DNA from: Rhodobacterales bacterium
GTDB taxonomy: Bacteria; Pseudomonadota; Alphaproteobacteria; Rhodobacterales; Rhodobacteraceae
DNA: 64,000 nucleotides
Direction of reading: 5' to 3'
Assembly (NCBI GenBank): GCA_002748285.1
Contig: PDSA01000009.1
Span: 1-64,000, forward strand
Program-made: the position numbers and the translations under genes
Part shown: piece by piece, positions 38,408-47,626 of the stretch
Layout: each line of letters opens with the position of its first letter
Numbering within the stretch: the stretch's first letter is position 1
The notes under the pieces: model-generated
Told to the model about the DNA's origin: nothing
Database searches by the model: none
The model's input: only the letters and a program-made list of their open reading frames with translations

Positions 38408-39673
38408 TCACGGATCCGCCGGTTTTTGCAAAAGCGCGATGTAAAACCCATCCATGCCCCCCAGCTCGGGCCAATAGTCCGGGCGCAGCCGCAAACCGCC
38501 CTCAGCGCTGATCCAGCCCGGATCAATCCCCTCTGCCGCAATCGGCAGCACTCGCATGTCAGGCAGGCGCTTGAGCGCATCTTCGATCTGAATTTCGCCT
38601 TCATCGGGCAGCAGCGAGCAGGTGCAAAACACCATCCGCCCGCCGGGTTTGAGCAAGCTGAACGCGTGATCAATCAGGCGCTCCTGCAAGGCAAACAGAG
38701 CCGCAAAATCGCTGCCATCCTTGGCATAGGGCAAATCGGGGTGGCGACGGATGGTGCCGGTGGCGGAACAGGGCGCATCCAGCAAAATCGCGTCAAACGG
38801 CCCATCCTGAAAACCGAGCGCATCGCCCACCTGCAGTTGCGCCGCAAGGCCGGTGCGCTTCAGATTTTCCCGCACCCGCTGCATCCGCGCCTTTGAGACA
38901 TCAATCGCCACCACATCCGCCCCGGCGACGGCCAGCTGCATGGTTTTCCCACCCGGAGCAGCACACATATCCAGCACCCGCTCACCGGGCCGGGCAGCCA
39001 GTATTTTCGCCGGCAGAGCCGCCGCCGCGTCCTGAACCCACCACGCCCCGGCCTGATATCCGGGCAAGGTGGAAACCTGAGCCGTTTTCAAGCGCACCGA
39101 CCCCGTCGGCAACAGCTGCCCGTTCACCGCATCAGCCAGTGCTTTGGCATCCTCTTTGGCGGTCAAATCCAGCGGCGCTCCAGCGGCAAAGCGGGCTTCC
39201 ATCGCTTCGACCACAGCCTTGCCGTAATCGGCAATCAACGGCTTGCGCAACCATTTCGGCAGCCGGGGCAAGGGCAGTTTGTGCCACGCTTGGGGTTCGA
39301 TCTTGCGCAGCACCGCGTTGACCATGCCAGCAGCGTGTTTATGCGCCTTATCGGCCTTGACCAGAGCCACCGCCCCATTGACCACCCCATGCGGCGCGGC
39401 ACCATCCAGACACAGCTCAACCACCGCCAGACGCAGCACGTTATGGACCGTCAGCGCGGGTTTCTGACGCAAAAACGGCCCCAGCATCCGATCCGCCCGA
39501 TCCATCCAGCGCAGGGTCTCCAACGCCAGACGCTGCGCCCGCGCCTTTTCGGCAGGCGCAAGCCCGTCCAGCGCCCCGCTGCCCAGCATCTCGGGCAACA
39601 GCGCAGATTTCCCCAGCACCCCGTTCAACAGGCGCAGGGCAACACGGCGGGGGAGCAGGCCGGGATGAGACAT
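38408..39673 (-). CDS. rsmB: RsmB/NOP-family RNA (cytosine-5) methyltransferase
   Basis: A 421-residue protein with an N-terminal NusB-like RNA-binding domain (RRVALRLLNGVL, KARAQRLALETLRWMDRADR) and a SAM-dependent methyltransferase domain (RVLDMCAAPGGKTMQLA, VVAIDVSKARM, ILLDAPCSATGTIRRHPDLP, CTCSLLPDEGE). The two cysteines of the PCS and TCS motifs are the catalytic pair. It probably methylates 16S rRNA C967. First gene of the minus-strand block, divergent from the SdhAF4-like gene. Confidence 0.92.
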   Translation of the reverse strand: MSHPGLLPRRVALRLLNGVLGKSALLPEMLGSGALDGLAPAEKARAQRLALETLRWMDRADRMLGPFLRQKPALTVHNVLRLAVVELCLDGAAPHGVVNGAVALVKADKAHKHAAGMVNAVLRKIEPQAWHKLPLPRLPKWLRKPLIADYGKAVVEAMEARFAAGAPLDLTAKEDAKALADAVNGQLLPTGSVRLKTAQVSTLPGYQAGAWWVQDAAAALPAKILAARPGERVLDMCAAPGGKTMQLAVAGADVVAIDVSKARMQRVRENLKRTGLAAQLQVGDALGFQDGPFDAILLDAPCSATGTIRRHPDLPYAKDGSDFAALFALQERLIDHAFSLLKPGGRMVFCTCSLLPDEGEIQIEDALKRLPDMRVLPIAAEGIDPGWISAEGGLRLRPDYWPELGGMDGFYIALLQKPADP

Positions 39674-39751
39674 CTGTGATTTCCTTTGCTTGCGATTGCT
39701 GGCCCACCGCCTATAGTATCGCACAGCCATGAACAAGAGAGGCCACCGATC

Positions 39752-39928
39752 ATGCCCGACAAACCCAAGGATTTACCCGAAGCCGCCAAGCGCGCTCTGG
39801 CCGAAGCCGAGGAGCGCCGCCGCAAGGAACAAGCCAAACCCCGCCCCACAGAGCTGGGCGGCCCGGCCGGGCCCGAGCCGGTGCGCTATGGCGATTGGGA
39901 AAAGAAAGGCATCGCGATTGATTTTTAA
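39752..39928 (+). CDS. DUF1674 protein (SdhAF4-like)
   Basis: A 58-residue protein with an Ala/Glu/Arg-rich helix (LPEAAKRALAEAEERRRKEQ) and the conserved C-terminus GPEPVRYGDWEKKGIAIDF of DUF1674. In mitochondria the related SDHAF4 assists flavinylation and assembly of succinate dehydrogenase subunit A; the same role in bacteria is inferred. Divergent from rsmB. Confidence 0.88.
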   Translation: MPDKPKDLPEAAKRALAEAEERRRKEQAKPRPTELGGPAGPEPVRYGDWEKKGIAIDF

Positions 39929-40090
39929 CCCGCCGCCAGTTTGGGCATTCCCGGGCAACATCAAATCTGTTGTGCCAGAAACACTGTCGGAAAACGCGAT
40001 GCCCATCGGGTGAAAAATTCTATAGATCAGGCGCGCAAACCTCGCTATAGTCGGCCGGATAATAAAAACAATCTCAGATGGCAATCAAGC

Positions 40091-40798
40091 ATGACAAATA
40101 CGGCAGAACAATTACAGGAACTCCGTAACCAACTGATCAAAGATCCTGAGGTTATTCTGGAGGACAAAGACCTGATGCGCGCTTTGGTCACCGCGAACGA
40201 AGCCCAGATGGGCAGCAATATCGTGGATTTGCGCGGCATCGCCATGGAACGGCTCGAAGCGCGGCTGGACCGGCTGGAGGATACGCATCGTTCAGTCATC
40301 GCTGCAGCGTATGAAAATCTGGCCGGCACAAATCAGGTGCATCGGGCGATTTTACGGATGCTCGACCCGGCGGAATTTGAGGATTTCCTGCGTGATCTGG
40401 ATGGTGACGTGGCCGATATTCTGGGCGTGGATTGCGTGCGGCTGGTGCTGGAATCCATGCAGGATGAAAACGATCCGGCGGTCAAACGGTTGGACCATGT
40501 GCTGAATGTGGCCGAGCCGGGCTTTATTGAGGCCTATCTGACCGCCCCCAAACGCAGCAATTCGCGTCAGGTGACTTTGCGTCAGGTGCAGCCGGATTCG
40601 GATGTGATTTACGGCGAGGCGGCGGGCTGGATCCGTTCCGAAGCCGCTCTGAAACTGGATTTCGGCAATGGCCGTCTGCCGGGGATGCTGGTGATGGGCT
40701 CGGAAGACCCGCATCATTTCAAACCCAATCAGGGCACCGATCTGCTGTCCTTTTTCGCCGGAGTCTTTGAACGGGCCATGCGTCGCTGGCTGTCATGA
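40091..40798 (+). CDS. DUF484 family protein
   Basis: A 235-residue cytoplasmic protein with an N-terminal helical region (LIKDPEVILEDKDLMRALV, NIVDLRGIAMERLEARLDRL) and a GAF-like C-terminal part typical of DUF484. Function unknown. DUF484 genes often stand directly upstream of xerC, as here, where the stop and the xerC start overlap (ATGA), so co-translation is likely. Confidence 0.88.
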   Translation: MTNTAEQLQELRNQLIKDPEVILEDKDLMRALVTANEAQMGSNIVDLRGIAMERLEARLDRLEDTHRSVIAAAYENLAGTNQVHRAILRMLDPAEFEDFLRDLDGDVADILGVDCVRLVLESMQDENDPAVKRLDHVLNVAEPGFIEAYLTAPKRSNSRQVTLRQVQPDSDVIYGEAAGWIRSEAALKLDFGNGRLPGMLVMGSEDPHHFKPNQGTDLLSFFAGVFERAMRRWLS

Positions 40799-41754
40799 TT
40801 CCCGGGGTGGTCTCGGCGGCTGTGGATCAGCGGCTGAGCCAATGGCTGGCGCATATGCAGGCGCTCAATAACGTGGCCGATAATACGGTTGAAGCCTATC
40901 GCACCGATCTGCTGGGGTTTTTCGCCTTTATAGGCAACCATTTGGGCGGAGCCTGCGGCATCGGGCCGCTGACTTCTCTGAGCATCCGTGACATGCGCGC
41001 CTGGATGGCACATGAAAAGGGCCGCGGGGTGTCGGCGCGGTCGCTGGCTCGCAGCTTATCGGCGGTGAAATCCTTTTATCGCTGGCTGGCTGAACGTGAA
41101 GGCTTTGACGCCACCGTGGTGCTGTCGACCCGCAGCCCGCGTTTTCAGAAAAAACTGCCCCGCCCGCTGGCGCAGGACGCCGCCAAAGCGGTGCTGGACA
41201 GCGTGGCGGTGCAATCCACAACCGATTGGGTGGGCTTGCGTGATCTGGCGATTGTCACGCTGCTTTATGGCTGCGGCTTGCGGATTTCCGAGGCGCTCAG
41301 CCTCACCCGCGCCCAAGCCCCCCTGCCCGAGGTGCTGCGCATCACCGGCAAAGGCGGCAAGGAACGCATCGTGCCGGTGATCCCCGCCGCCCGCAGCGCC
41401 GTGGATCAGTATCTGCACGCCTGCCCGCACCGTTTCACCCCCGAGGGCGCGCTGTTTCTGGGCGTCCGGGGCGGGGCGCTCAGCCCGCGCATCGTGCAAA
41501 AGGTGATGCAGCAGGCGCGAATGCAACTGGGCCTGCCGGCTACGGCCACGCCACATGCTTTGCGGCATTCCTTTGCCACGCATCTGCTGGAATCCGGCGG
41601 CGATTTGCGCAGTATTCAGGAATTGCTGGGCCATGCCTCGCTGTCGACCACCCAAACCTATACCGCTGTCGATACCGCCCGCCTGATGGAGGTCTATGAC
41701 CAGACCCACCCAAGGGCCAAACCGGCTGCGCGTGAACCGCAGAAAAGCAAATAA
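40795..41754 (+). CDS. xerC: Tyrosine recombinase XerC
   Basis: A 319-residue site-specific recombinase that, with XerD, resolves chromosome dimers at dif. The N-terminal SAM-like core-binding domain (NTVEAYRTDLLGFFAFIG) is followed by the catalytic domain with Arg in GCGLRISEALSL, Lys in GKGGKERIVPV, HALRHSFATHLLESG, LGHASLSTTQTYT and the nucleophilic Tyr in that last motif. All catalytic residues are present. No integrase context or attachment site is visible, so it is the housekeeping enzyme. Confidence 0.93.
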   Translation: MIPGVVSAAVDQRLSQWLAHMQALNNVADNTVEAYRTDLLGFFAFIGNHLGGACGIGPLTSLSIRDMRAWMAHEKGRGVSARSLARSLSAVKSFYRWLAEREGFDATVVLSTRSPRFQKKLPRPLAQDAAKAVLDSVAVQSTTDWVGLRDLAIVTLLYGCGLRISEALSLTRAQAPLPEVLRITGKGGKERIVPVIPAARSAVDQYLHACPHRFTPEGALFLGVRGGALSPRIVQKVMQQARMQLGLPATATPHALRHSFATHLLESGGDLRSIQELLGHASLSTTQTYTAVDTARLMEVYDQTHPRAKPAAREPQKSK

Positions 41755-41794
41755 ACAATTTGCTCCGGGGCGTTTTTAAAGTAATGAAGCAGCC

Positions 41795-42493
41795 ATGATT
41801 TTGCAGTTACGCGCCTTTTCCGTCCATATGTTCACCGCCACCGGAGCGGTTCTGGCCATGCTGGCCATGCTGGCGGCTGTTGATGAAAAATGGGATATGA
41901 TGTTCCTGTGGCTGGTGATCGCCTTTTTCGTGGATGGGCTGGATGGGCCTCTGGCGCGGCGTTATGATGTGAAAACCAATGCGCCGCAAATTGACGGGGT
42001 GCAGCTGGATCTGATCATTGATTATCTGACCTATGTCTTTATCCCGGCCTTTGCGCTGTTCAAATCCGGGCTGCTGCCGGGCTGGACGGGCTGGTTTGTG
42101 ATCATCACTGTCACCTTTGCCAGCGCGCTTTATTTTTCCAATACCCGCATGAAAACCCGGGATAATTCCTTTTGGGGCTTTCCCGGGTGCTGGAACATGA
42201 TGGCGGTGGTGATGTTTGCATTATCGCCCAATTTCTGGGTGATTTTAGGGCTGACGGTGGTGCTGTCAGTTGGCATGTTTGCCCCGATCAAATTCGTGCA
42301 TCCCGTGCGCACCGAGCGCTGGCGCAGCTTCACCCTGCCGACGGCACTGGCCTGGACCTTCTTTGCGGGTTGGGCCGCTTGGGTTGATTTCCACCCACAA
42401 AGCTGGGCGCATTGGGGGCTGATTATCTCCAGTGTCTATTTGCTGAGCGCCGGTGCCATTCAGCAAGTCATTCCGGTCAGAAGCCGCGCCTAA
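41795..42493 (+). CDS. pcs: Phosphatidylcholine synthase (CDP-alcohol phosphatidyltransferase)
   Basis: A 232-residue membrane protein with about eight helices that condenses CDP-diacylglycerol with choline to make phosphatidylcholine. The CDP-alcohol phosphotransferase motif (DGLDGPLARRYDV, then IDGVQLDLIIDYLTY) is complete, and the length and the NTRMKTRDNSFWGFPGCWN segment are typical of bacterial Pcs. It is common in host-associated and marine alphaproteobacteria. It converges with ogt, the stop codons overlapping by four bases. Confidence 0.9.
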   Translation: MILQLRAFSVHMFTATGAVLAMLAMLAAVDEKWDMMFLWLVIAFFVDGLDGPLARRYDVKTNAPQIDGVQLDLIIDYLTYVFIPAFALFKSGLLPGWTGWFVIITVTFASALYFSNTRMKTRDNSFWGFPGCWNMMAVVMFALSPNFWVILGLTVVLSVGMFAPIKFVHPVRTERWRSFTLPTALAWTFFAGWAAWVDFHPQSWAHWGLIISSVYLLSAGAIQQVIPVRSRA

Positions 42494-42948
42494 ATCAACA
42501 GCCCCCCTGCCCCTTCATGGCGCAACAGCTGCACCTTGGTTTCAATCCCCACTCCGCCGGAAAACCCACCCAACCCGTTGCTTGCCAGCACCCGGTGGCA
42601 CGCAATGATCAGAGGGATCGGGTTGCCGCCACAAGCCCGCCCCACCGCCTGCGCTGAAACGCCCAGCCGTTTGGCGATCTCGCCATAGGTCGTGGTTTCT
42701 CCGAACGGGATTTGACGGATTTGTTCGCAAACCGTGCGCTGAAACAACCCGCCGGGCGGGGCAAGGGGCAGGTCAAATGTCGTGCGCTGCCCCTCGAAAT
42801 ACTCCTGTATCTGACGCCGGGCCTGCTGCAAAACCGGCGATGGGTCGGCATGGCGGGTTTTGTGCTGCCACTCAAGCCGCACAATCTGCCCGCCCTGCTC
42901 GGTGACCAGAACCGGGCCGGTGGGGGTGTCGATGGTCAGGGACGCCAT
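42490..42948 (-). CDS. ogt: Methylated-DNA-protein-cysteine methyltransferase
   Basis: A 152-residue suicide repair enzyme removing methyl groups from O6-methylguanine. It has an N-terminal RNase H-like subdomain and the C-terminal winged helix (IPFGETTTYGEIAKRLG, AVGRACGGNPIPLIIACHRV, GLGGFSGGVGIETK). The acceptor is Cys117 in IACHRV; most homologs have PCHRV, so a proline-to-alanine change is present next to it. No Ada-type regulatory domain. Confidence 0.92.
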   Translation of the reverse strand: MASLTIDTPTGPVLVTEQGGQIVRLEWQHKTRHADPSPVLQQARRQIQEYFEGQRTTFDLPLAPPGGLFQRTVCEQIRQIPFGETTTYGEIAKRLGVSAQAVGRACGGNPIPLIIACHRVLASNGLGGFSGGVGIETKVQLLRHEGAGGLLI

Positions 42949-42993
42949 AATCCGCCGCTCAACCGCAGCGCTGGGTTTGGCCCCGGCAGCATT

Positions 42994-45816
42994 CTAAGAC
43001 AGCGCCTCATCACAACGCCCGCAAACCTGCTCATGCGTGTGCTGCCCCACATCGGGCAGGATTTTCCAGCAGCGCTGACATTTGCCCCCCTGAGCCTTTT
43101 CGAACTCAACCCCGATGCCTTCGATTTCAGGCATTCTGAAGGCCGCATCCGGGATCGGATCATTGCTCAGCTGCACTTGCGAAGTGATGCAGATGTCGGC
43201 GAACTCCACCGATTTGGCCAGCGCCAGCACTTCGGCATCACGGATATGCACCGTTGGCGCGGCCTCGAGCGAGGCACCAATCACCTTATCCTGACGCTGA
43301 ATCTCGATTGCTCCGGTCACCACCCGGCGCACCTTGCGCAAAGCTTCCCATTTCGCGGCCAGCACATCGTCGCGCCATTCGGCCGGGGTGGTCGGCATGT
43401 CTTCCAGATGCAGTGACACATCTTCGCCGTCATGGCGTTGCAGCCAGACCTCTTCCATGGTGAACACCAGAATAGGGGCCAGCCATTTGGTCAGCCGTTC
43501 AGCATCCTTGCGGATATCAAAGTAAAACGCCGACAGATCCACGGTGGCAAACTGGAACAGCGCCTGAAACACGCCTTGGAAATCATAGGCGTCATAGCCG
43601 CTGCGCACCACCTGATCCAGCTCGCTAAGGCGATGCAGCACCCAGCGTTCAAGCTCGGGCATCTGATCCGCGGGCACGGCTTTGGCCGCGTCGAAATCCG
43701 CCAGCGAACCCAGCATGAAGCGCATGGTATTGCGCAACCGCCGATAGCTGTCGGCGACGTTTTTCAAAATCTCCGGGCCGATGCGCTGATCGGCGGTGAA
43801 ATCGACCTGCGCCACCCAAAGGCGCAGAATATCGGCGCCATATTGTTTGGTGACCTGTTCCGGCACGATGGTGTTGCCCAGCGATTTGGACATTTTCATG
43901 CCCTTTTCATCCAGCGTAAAGCCATGGGTCAGCACCCCGCGATAAGGCGCGCGCCCATTGGTGCCGCAGCTTTGCAGCAGCGAGGAATGGAACCAGCCGC
44001 GATGCTGATCGGTACCTTCAAGGTAAAGGTCGGCGATGCCATCCTCCGAGCCATCTTCGCGGTCGCGCAGCACAAAAGCATGGGTCGAACCACTGTCAAA
44101 CCACACATCCAGAATATCGGTGACCATCTGCCACTGATCGGCATTCTCCACGCCTTCGAGGAAGCGTTCCCGGGCGCCGTCCTTGAACCACGCATCGGCC
44201 CCTTCAGCGCGAAACGCCTCGGCAATGCGTGCATTCACCGCCGCATCGCGCAACAGCTCGACCTGGCCGTTGCCGGCATCCCTGATGAAGCAGGTCAGCG
44301 GCACGCCCCAAGCCCGCTGGCGGCTCATCACCCAGTCGGGGCGGGATTCGATCATCGCATAGATGCGGTTGCGCCCCTTGGGTGGCGTCCATTTCACATT
44401 GTCGATTTCGGTCAAGGCCCGGCTGCGGATGGTTTTGCCGTAAGTGTCCATGCCGTCATTGAGCTCTTTGTCAATCGCCACGAACCATTGCGGGGTATTG
44501 CGGAAAATCACCGGAGCCTTGGAACGCCAGCTATGCGGATAGCTGTGCTTGACCCGGCCACGCGCGATCAGGGCGTTGACTTCGATCAGTTTGGCGATCA
44601 CCGCCGGGTTGGCTTTGCCCTCTTTGCCCTTGCGGGTGAAGACCTCAAGCCCGGCAAAGAAGGGCACAAACTCTTCAAACGCCGAATCCTCGTTGATGTT
44701 GTGGGTCAGACGGTCGCTCCAGCCGCGTTTGATAAAGCACTCATAGTCATCGGCACCATGCGACGGCGCGGTGTGGACGAAACCGGTGCCGGCGTCATCG
44801 GTGACATGGTCGCCGTCGATCATCGGCACGCCTTCCGGGTAATCCCAGAACGGGTCACTGTCAGCGAAGGGGTGTTTGCAGATCAGCCCGGCCAGCTCAT
44901 CCGCGGCCACATCGCGGATACGGGTGAATTTGACGACCCGGGCGCTGGTCAGGGTCGCCTCGGCCAAGGCATCGGCCAAAACGTAAGTGTCACCGGCCGC
45001 GGCCCAGCTTTCGTCCTGCGTTTCATCCACCCGGAACAGGCCGTAATTGATATTGGGGTTATAAGCCACGGCTTTGTTGGAGGGGATGGTCCAGGGAGTC
45101 GTCGTCCAGATCACGGCGCTGGCCCCGGCCAGATCGCCGCTGGCATTGGCAAAGGGGAATTTGACCCAGATGGTGTGGCTCTGGTGATCGTGATATTCGA
45201 TCTCGGCCTCGGCCAGAGCGGTCTTTTCCACCGGAGACCACATCACCGGCTTGGAGCCCCGATACAGGCTGCCATTCATCACGAATTTCATGAATTCCTC
45301 GGCGATCACGGCTTCGGAAGAAAATTTCATGGTCAGATAGGGGTCATCCCAGTTGCCCTGCACGCCCAGACGTTTGAATTCCTCGCGCTGGATGTTGACC
45401 CAATGCTCGGCAAATTTGCGACACTCGCCGCGCAATTCGTTGATCGGCACATCGTCTTTGTTTTTGCCTTTGCTGCGGTATTGTTCCTCGATCTTCCATT
45501 CAATCGGCAAACCGTGGCAATCCCAGCCGGGGATGTAACGGGCATCCCGGCCCAGCATTTGCTGGCTGCGCACGATCATGTCTTTCAGGATCTTGTTCAG
45601 CGCGTGGCCGATATGCAGATGACCATTGGCATAGGGCGGGCCGTCATGCAGGATGAAGGGCTTGCGGCCCTGCTTTTGCCGCAGGCGGTCATAGATGCCG
45701 ATCTCGGCCCAACGCTGCAACCAAAGCGGCTCGCGCTTGGGCAACCCGGCCCGCATGGGGAAATCAGTGCGGGGCAGGTTCAGGGTGGATTTGTAATCGG
45801 GTGTTTCGGCACACAT
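42994..45816 (-). CDS. ileS: Isoleucyl-tRNA synthetase with a probable in-frame internal deletion
   Basis: A 940-residue class I aminoacyl-tRNA synthetase. HIGH (PPYANGHLHIGHAL) and KMSKS (KGMKMSKSLGNT) are intact, as are the editing domain and the C-terminal zinc knuckle (GGKCQRCWKIL, VCGRC). At about residue 772 the sequence reads FYFDIRKDAERLTKWLAPIL, where homologs, for example E. coli (FYLDIIKD, about 24 residues, ALVRWMAPIL, recalled), have some 22 more residues. A helix of the anticodon-binding domain appears to be missing, junction near 43500. The frame is kept. This is the only isoleucyl synthetase in view, and the organism needs one. Confidence 0.93.
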   Translation of the reverse strand: MCAETPDYKSTLNLPRTDFPMRAGLPKREPLWLQRWAEIGIYDRLRQKQGRKPFILHDGPPYANGHLHIGHALNKILKDMIVRSQQMLGRDARYIPGWDCHGLPIEWKIEEQYRSKGKNKDDVPINELRGECRKFAEHWVNIQREEFKRLGVQGNWDDPYLTMKFSSEAVIAEEFMKFVMNGSLYRGSKPVMWSPVEKTALAEAEIEYHDHQSHTIWVKFPFANASGDLAGASAVIWTTTPWTIPSNKAVAYNPNINYGLFRVDETQDESWAAAGDTYVLADALAEATLTSARVVKFTRIRDVAADELAGLICKHPFADSDPFWDYPEGVPMIDGDHVTDDAGTGFVHTAPSHGADDYECFIKRGWSDRLTHNINEDSAFEEFVPFFAGLEVFTRKGKEGKANPAVIAKLIEVNALIARGRVKHSYPHSWRSKAPVIFRNTPQWFVAIDKELNDGMDTYGKTIRSRALTEIDNVKWTPPKGRNRIYAMIESRPDWVMSRQRAWGVPLTCFIRDAGNGQVELLRDAAVNARIAEAFRAEGADAWFKDGARERFLEGVENADQWQMVTDILDVWFDSGSTHAFVLRDREDGSEDGIADLYLEGTDQHRGWFHSSLLQSCGTNGRAPYRGVLTHGFTLDEKGMKMSKSLGNTIVPEQVTKQYGADILRLWVAQVDFTADQRIGPEILKNVADSYRRLRNTMRFMLGSLADFDAAKAVPADQMPELERWVLHRLSELDQVVRSGYDAYDFQGVFQALFQFATVDLSAFYFDIRKDAERLTKWLAPILVFTMEEVWLQRHDGEDVSLHLEDMPTTPAEWRDDVLAAKWEALRKVRRVVTGAIEIQRQDKVIGASLEAAPTVHIRDAEVLALAKSVEFADICITSQVQLSNDPIPDAAFRMPEIEGIGVEFEKAQGGKCQRCWKILPDVGQHTHEQVCGRCDEALS

Positions 45817-46053
45817 GAGACTATCCTTGGTCAGTATTTGATCGGTGTTTCATAAAGGAGAAGTGACAGGCGGCGCGACGGGCTCATGCGCCTTAAGGAC
45901 CGGCGGCTCTTTCAGGGGTCAGAGCGCCGGGGTGGTAATTCGTATAATGATCCGAACCTGTTTCATAAATCCGGCTTATAAGGCGCATTTTCACAATGGT
46001 CCAGAGGCGGTGTGTGTCTGTGATTTTCGGGCAGCACTGCCCCCCTGTGCCAA
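45817..46053. other. Intergenic region between divergent ileS and icd, left part
   Basis: No gene is evident; a short frame at 45845-46099 has no family resemblance and runs through the palindromes at its end. The region probably contains the ileS promoter, but I see no clear core elements. It passes into the palindromic block at 46054. Confidence 0.4.
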
Positions 46054-46098
46054 CCAAGGATTTTCAAAATCCTTGGCAAAAATCTTGCAAGATTTTTG
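46054..46098. repeat. Two abutting perfect palindromes upstream of icd
   Basis: The first, 46054-46076, is CCAAGGATTTT-C-AAAATCCTTGG, an 11-bp perfect inverted repeat with a one-base centre. The second, 46077-46098, is CAAAAATCTTG directly followed by CAAGATTTTTG, an 11-bp perfect inverted repeat with no spacer. They follow one another without a gap. They lie in the divergent region between ileS and icd. Possible roles are an operator pair, a double hairpin in a leader RNA, or a terminator. Confidence 0.85.
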
Positions 46099-46107
46099 AG
46101 GCGAGCA

Positions 46108-46125
46108 TGTATACAATCGCATACA
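46108..46125. promoter_or_regulatory. Operator-like dyad (GntR type?) upstream of icd
   Basis: TGTATAC-AATC-GCATACA is an inverted repeat with 7-bp arms (six of seven matched) and a four-base spacer, 68 bp upstream of the icd start. The form suits a dimeric regulator; the TGTATAC half-site recalls GntR-family operators. Identity of the regulator is conjecture. Confidence 0.4.
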
Positions 46126-46192
46126 GCCTTCCCCTCAGCGCCCCGATGGTCTAAAAGGGCCGCAACGATTCACCCAACCCAAAGAGGCCAAT

Positions 46193-47401
46193 ATGACCAA
46201 AATCAAGGTAGAAAACCCAGTTGTCGAGCTGGACGGCGATGAAATGACCCGGATCATCTGGGATTTCATCAAGAAAAAGCTGATCCTGCCCTATCTGGAC
46301 ATCGACCTGAAATATTTCGATCTGGGCATGGAAGTGCGCGACGAAACCAACGACCAGATCACCGTTGACGCTGCCGAAGCCATCAAGAAATACGGCGTGG
46401 GCGTCAAATGCGCCACCATCACCCCGGATGAACAGCGGGTTGAGGAATTCGGCCTGAAGAAAATGTGGCGCAGCCCCAACGGCACCATCCGCAACATTCT
46501 GGGCGGCGTGGTGTTCCGCGCCCCGATCATCTGCAAAAACGTCCCGCGTCTGGTTCCCGGCTGGACCGACCCGATCGTGATTGGCCGTCATGCTTTTGGC
46601 GATCAGTATAAAGCCACCGATTTCCTCTATCCTGGCGCTGGCAAGCTGAGCATGAAATTCGTCGGCGAAGACGGCACCGTGATTGAAAAAGAAGTCTACG
46701 ATGCCCCATCCGCAGGGGTGTTCATGGGCATGTATAACCGCGATGATTCGATCCGCGATTTCGCCCGTGCTTCGATGAATTACGGCCTCAAGCTGGGCTG
46801 GCCGGTGTATCTGTCGACCAAAAACACCATTCTGAAAGCCTATGACGGCCGCTTCAAGGATCTGTTTCAGGAGGTCTATGACACCGAATTTGCCGAGCAG
46901 TTCGAAAAAGCCGGCATCACTTACGAGCACCGCCTGATTGACGATATGGTTGCCGCTGCCATGAAATGGTCGGGCAAATTCGTCTGGGCCTGTAAGAACT
47001 ACGATGGCGATGTGCAGTCCGACACCGTGGCGCAGGGCTTTGGCTCGCTGGGTCTGATGACCAGCCAGCTGATGACTCCCGATGGAAAAATCGTCGAAGC
47101 CGAAGCCGCCCACGGCACCGTCACCCGTCACTATCGCCAGCACCAGAAGGGCGAGGCGACCTCGACCAACTCGATCGCGTCGATCTTTGCCTGGACCGGT
47201 GGCCTGAAGCACCGCGCCAAGCTGGACGACAACGCGCAACTGCTGAAATTTGCCGAAACGCTGGAAAAAGTCGTGGTGGACACCGTTGAAGGTGGCCAGA
47301 TGACCAAAGATCTGGCGCTGCTGGTCGGACCAGAGCAAGAATGGCTGACCACCGAGGGCTTCCTTGAAGCGATTGACACCAACCTCAACAAAGCGATGTA
47401 A
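46193..47401 (+). CDS. icd: NADP-dependent isocitrate dehydrogenase
   Basis: A 402-residue dimeric TCA-cycle enzyme of the eukaryotic-like type: [20 protein letters not shown], the isocitrate site [71 protein letters not shown] and [19 protein letters not shown]. It makes 2-oxoglutarate and NADPH, and so supports gor and trxB. AGAGG seven bases before the ATG is a good ribosome-binding site. A strong terminator follows. Confidence 0.95.
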   Translation: MTKIKVENPVVELDGDEMTRIIWDFIKKKLILPYLDIDLKYFDLGMEVRDETNDQITVDAAEAIKKYGVGVKCATITPDEQRVEEFGLKKMWRSPNGTIRNILGGVVFRAPIICKNVPRLVPGWTDPIVIGRHAFGDQYKATDFLYPGAGKLSMKFVGEDGTVIEKEVYDAPSAGVFMGMYNRDDSIRDFARASMNYGLKLGWPVYLSTKNTILKAYDGRFKDLFQEVYDTEFAEQFEKAGITYEHRLIDDMVAAAMKWSGKFVWACKNYDGDVQSDTVAQGFGSLGLMTSQLMTPDGKIVEAEAAHGTVTRHYRQHQKGEATSTNSIASIFAWTGGLKHRAKLDDNAQLLKFAETLEKVVVDTVEGGQMTKDLALLVGPEQEWLTTEGFLEAIDTNLNKAM

Positions 47402-47423
47402 ATTCTGGCATCCTCAAACACTC

Positions 47424-47454
47424 AAAGGGCAGCCCGCGACGGCTGCCCTTTTTA
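47424..47454 (+). terminator. Intrinsic terminator of icd
   Basis: A perfect 11-bp stem AAAGGGCAGCC / GGCTGCCCTTT with a six-base loop followed by T residues. Confidence 0.9.
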
Positions 47455-47626
47455 TTGCCCCAAAGCTCTTTGCCCATGAAGCGGCGGCAACTTCGGGACA
47501 AAGGGCCCTTTTGAGGCCGAAAGACCATCATTCTCCGCTTTTTTACCCCCGCCCGGCCAAAAAGGCTGGCCAACCGGCGTTTTGCCCTGTATTGCCCGCT
47601 GAAACATCCCGAAAAGGCTTATTTTC

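Noticed and set aside
40795..41754. Tyrosine recombinase as sign of a mobile island
   Set aside because: It has the XerC pattern and the DUF484-xerC pairing; no attachment repeats or tRNA nearby.
43432..45855. 807-codon open frame antisense to ileS
   Set aside because: A shadow of the high-GC codon use of ileS; low-complexity His/Gly/Ala composition and no family resemblance.
45845..46099. 84-codon frame between ileS and icd
   Set aside because: No ribosome-binding site and its end is formed by the two palindromes.
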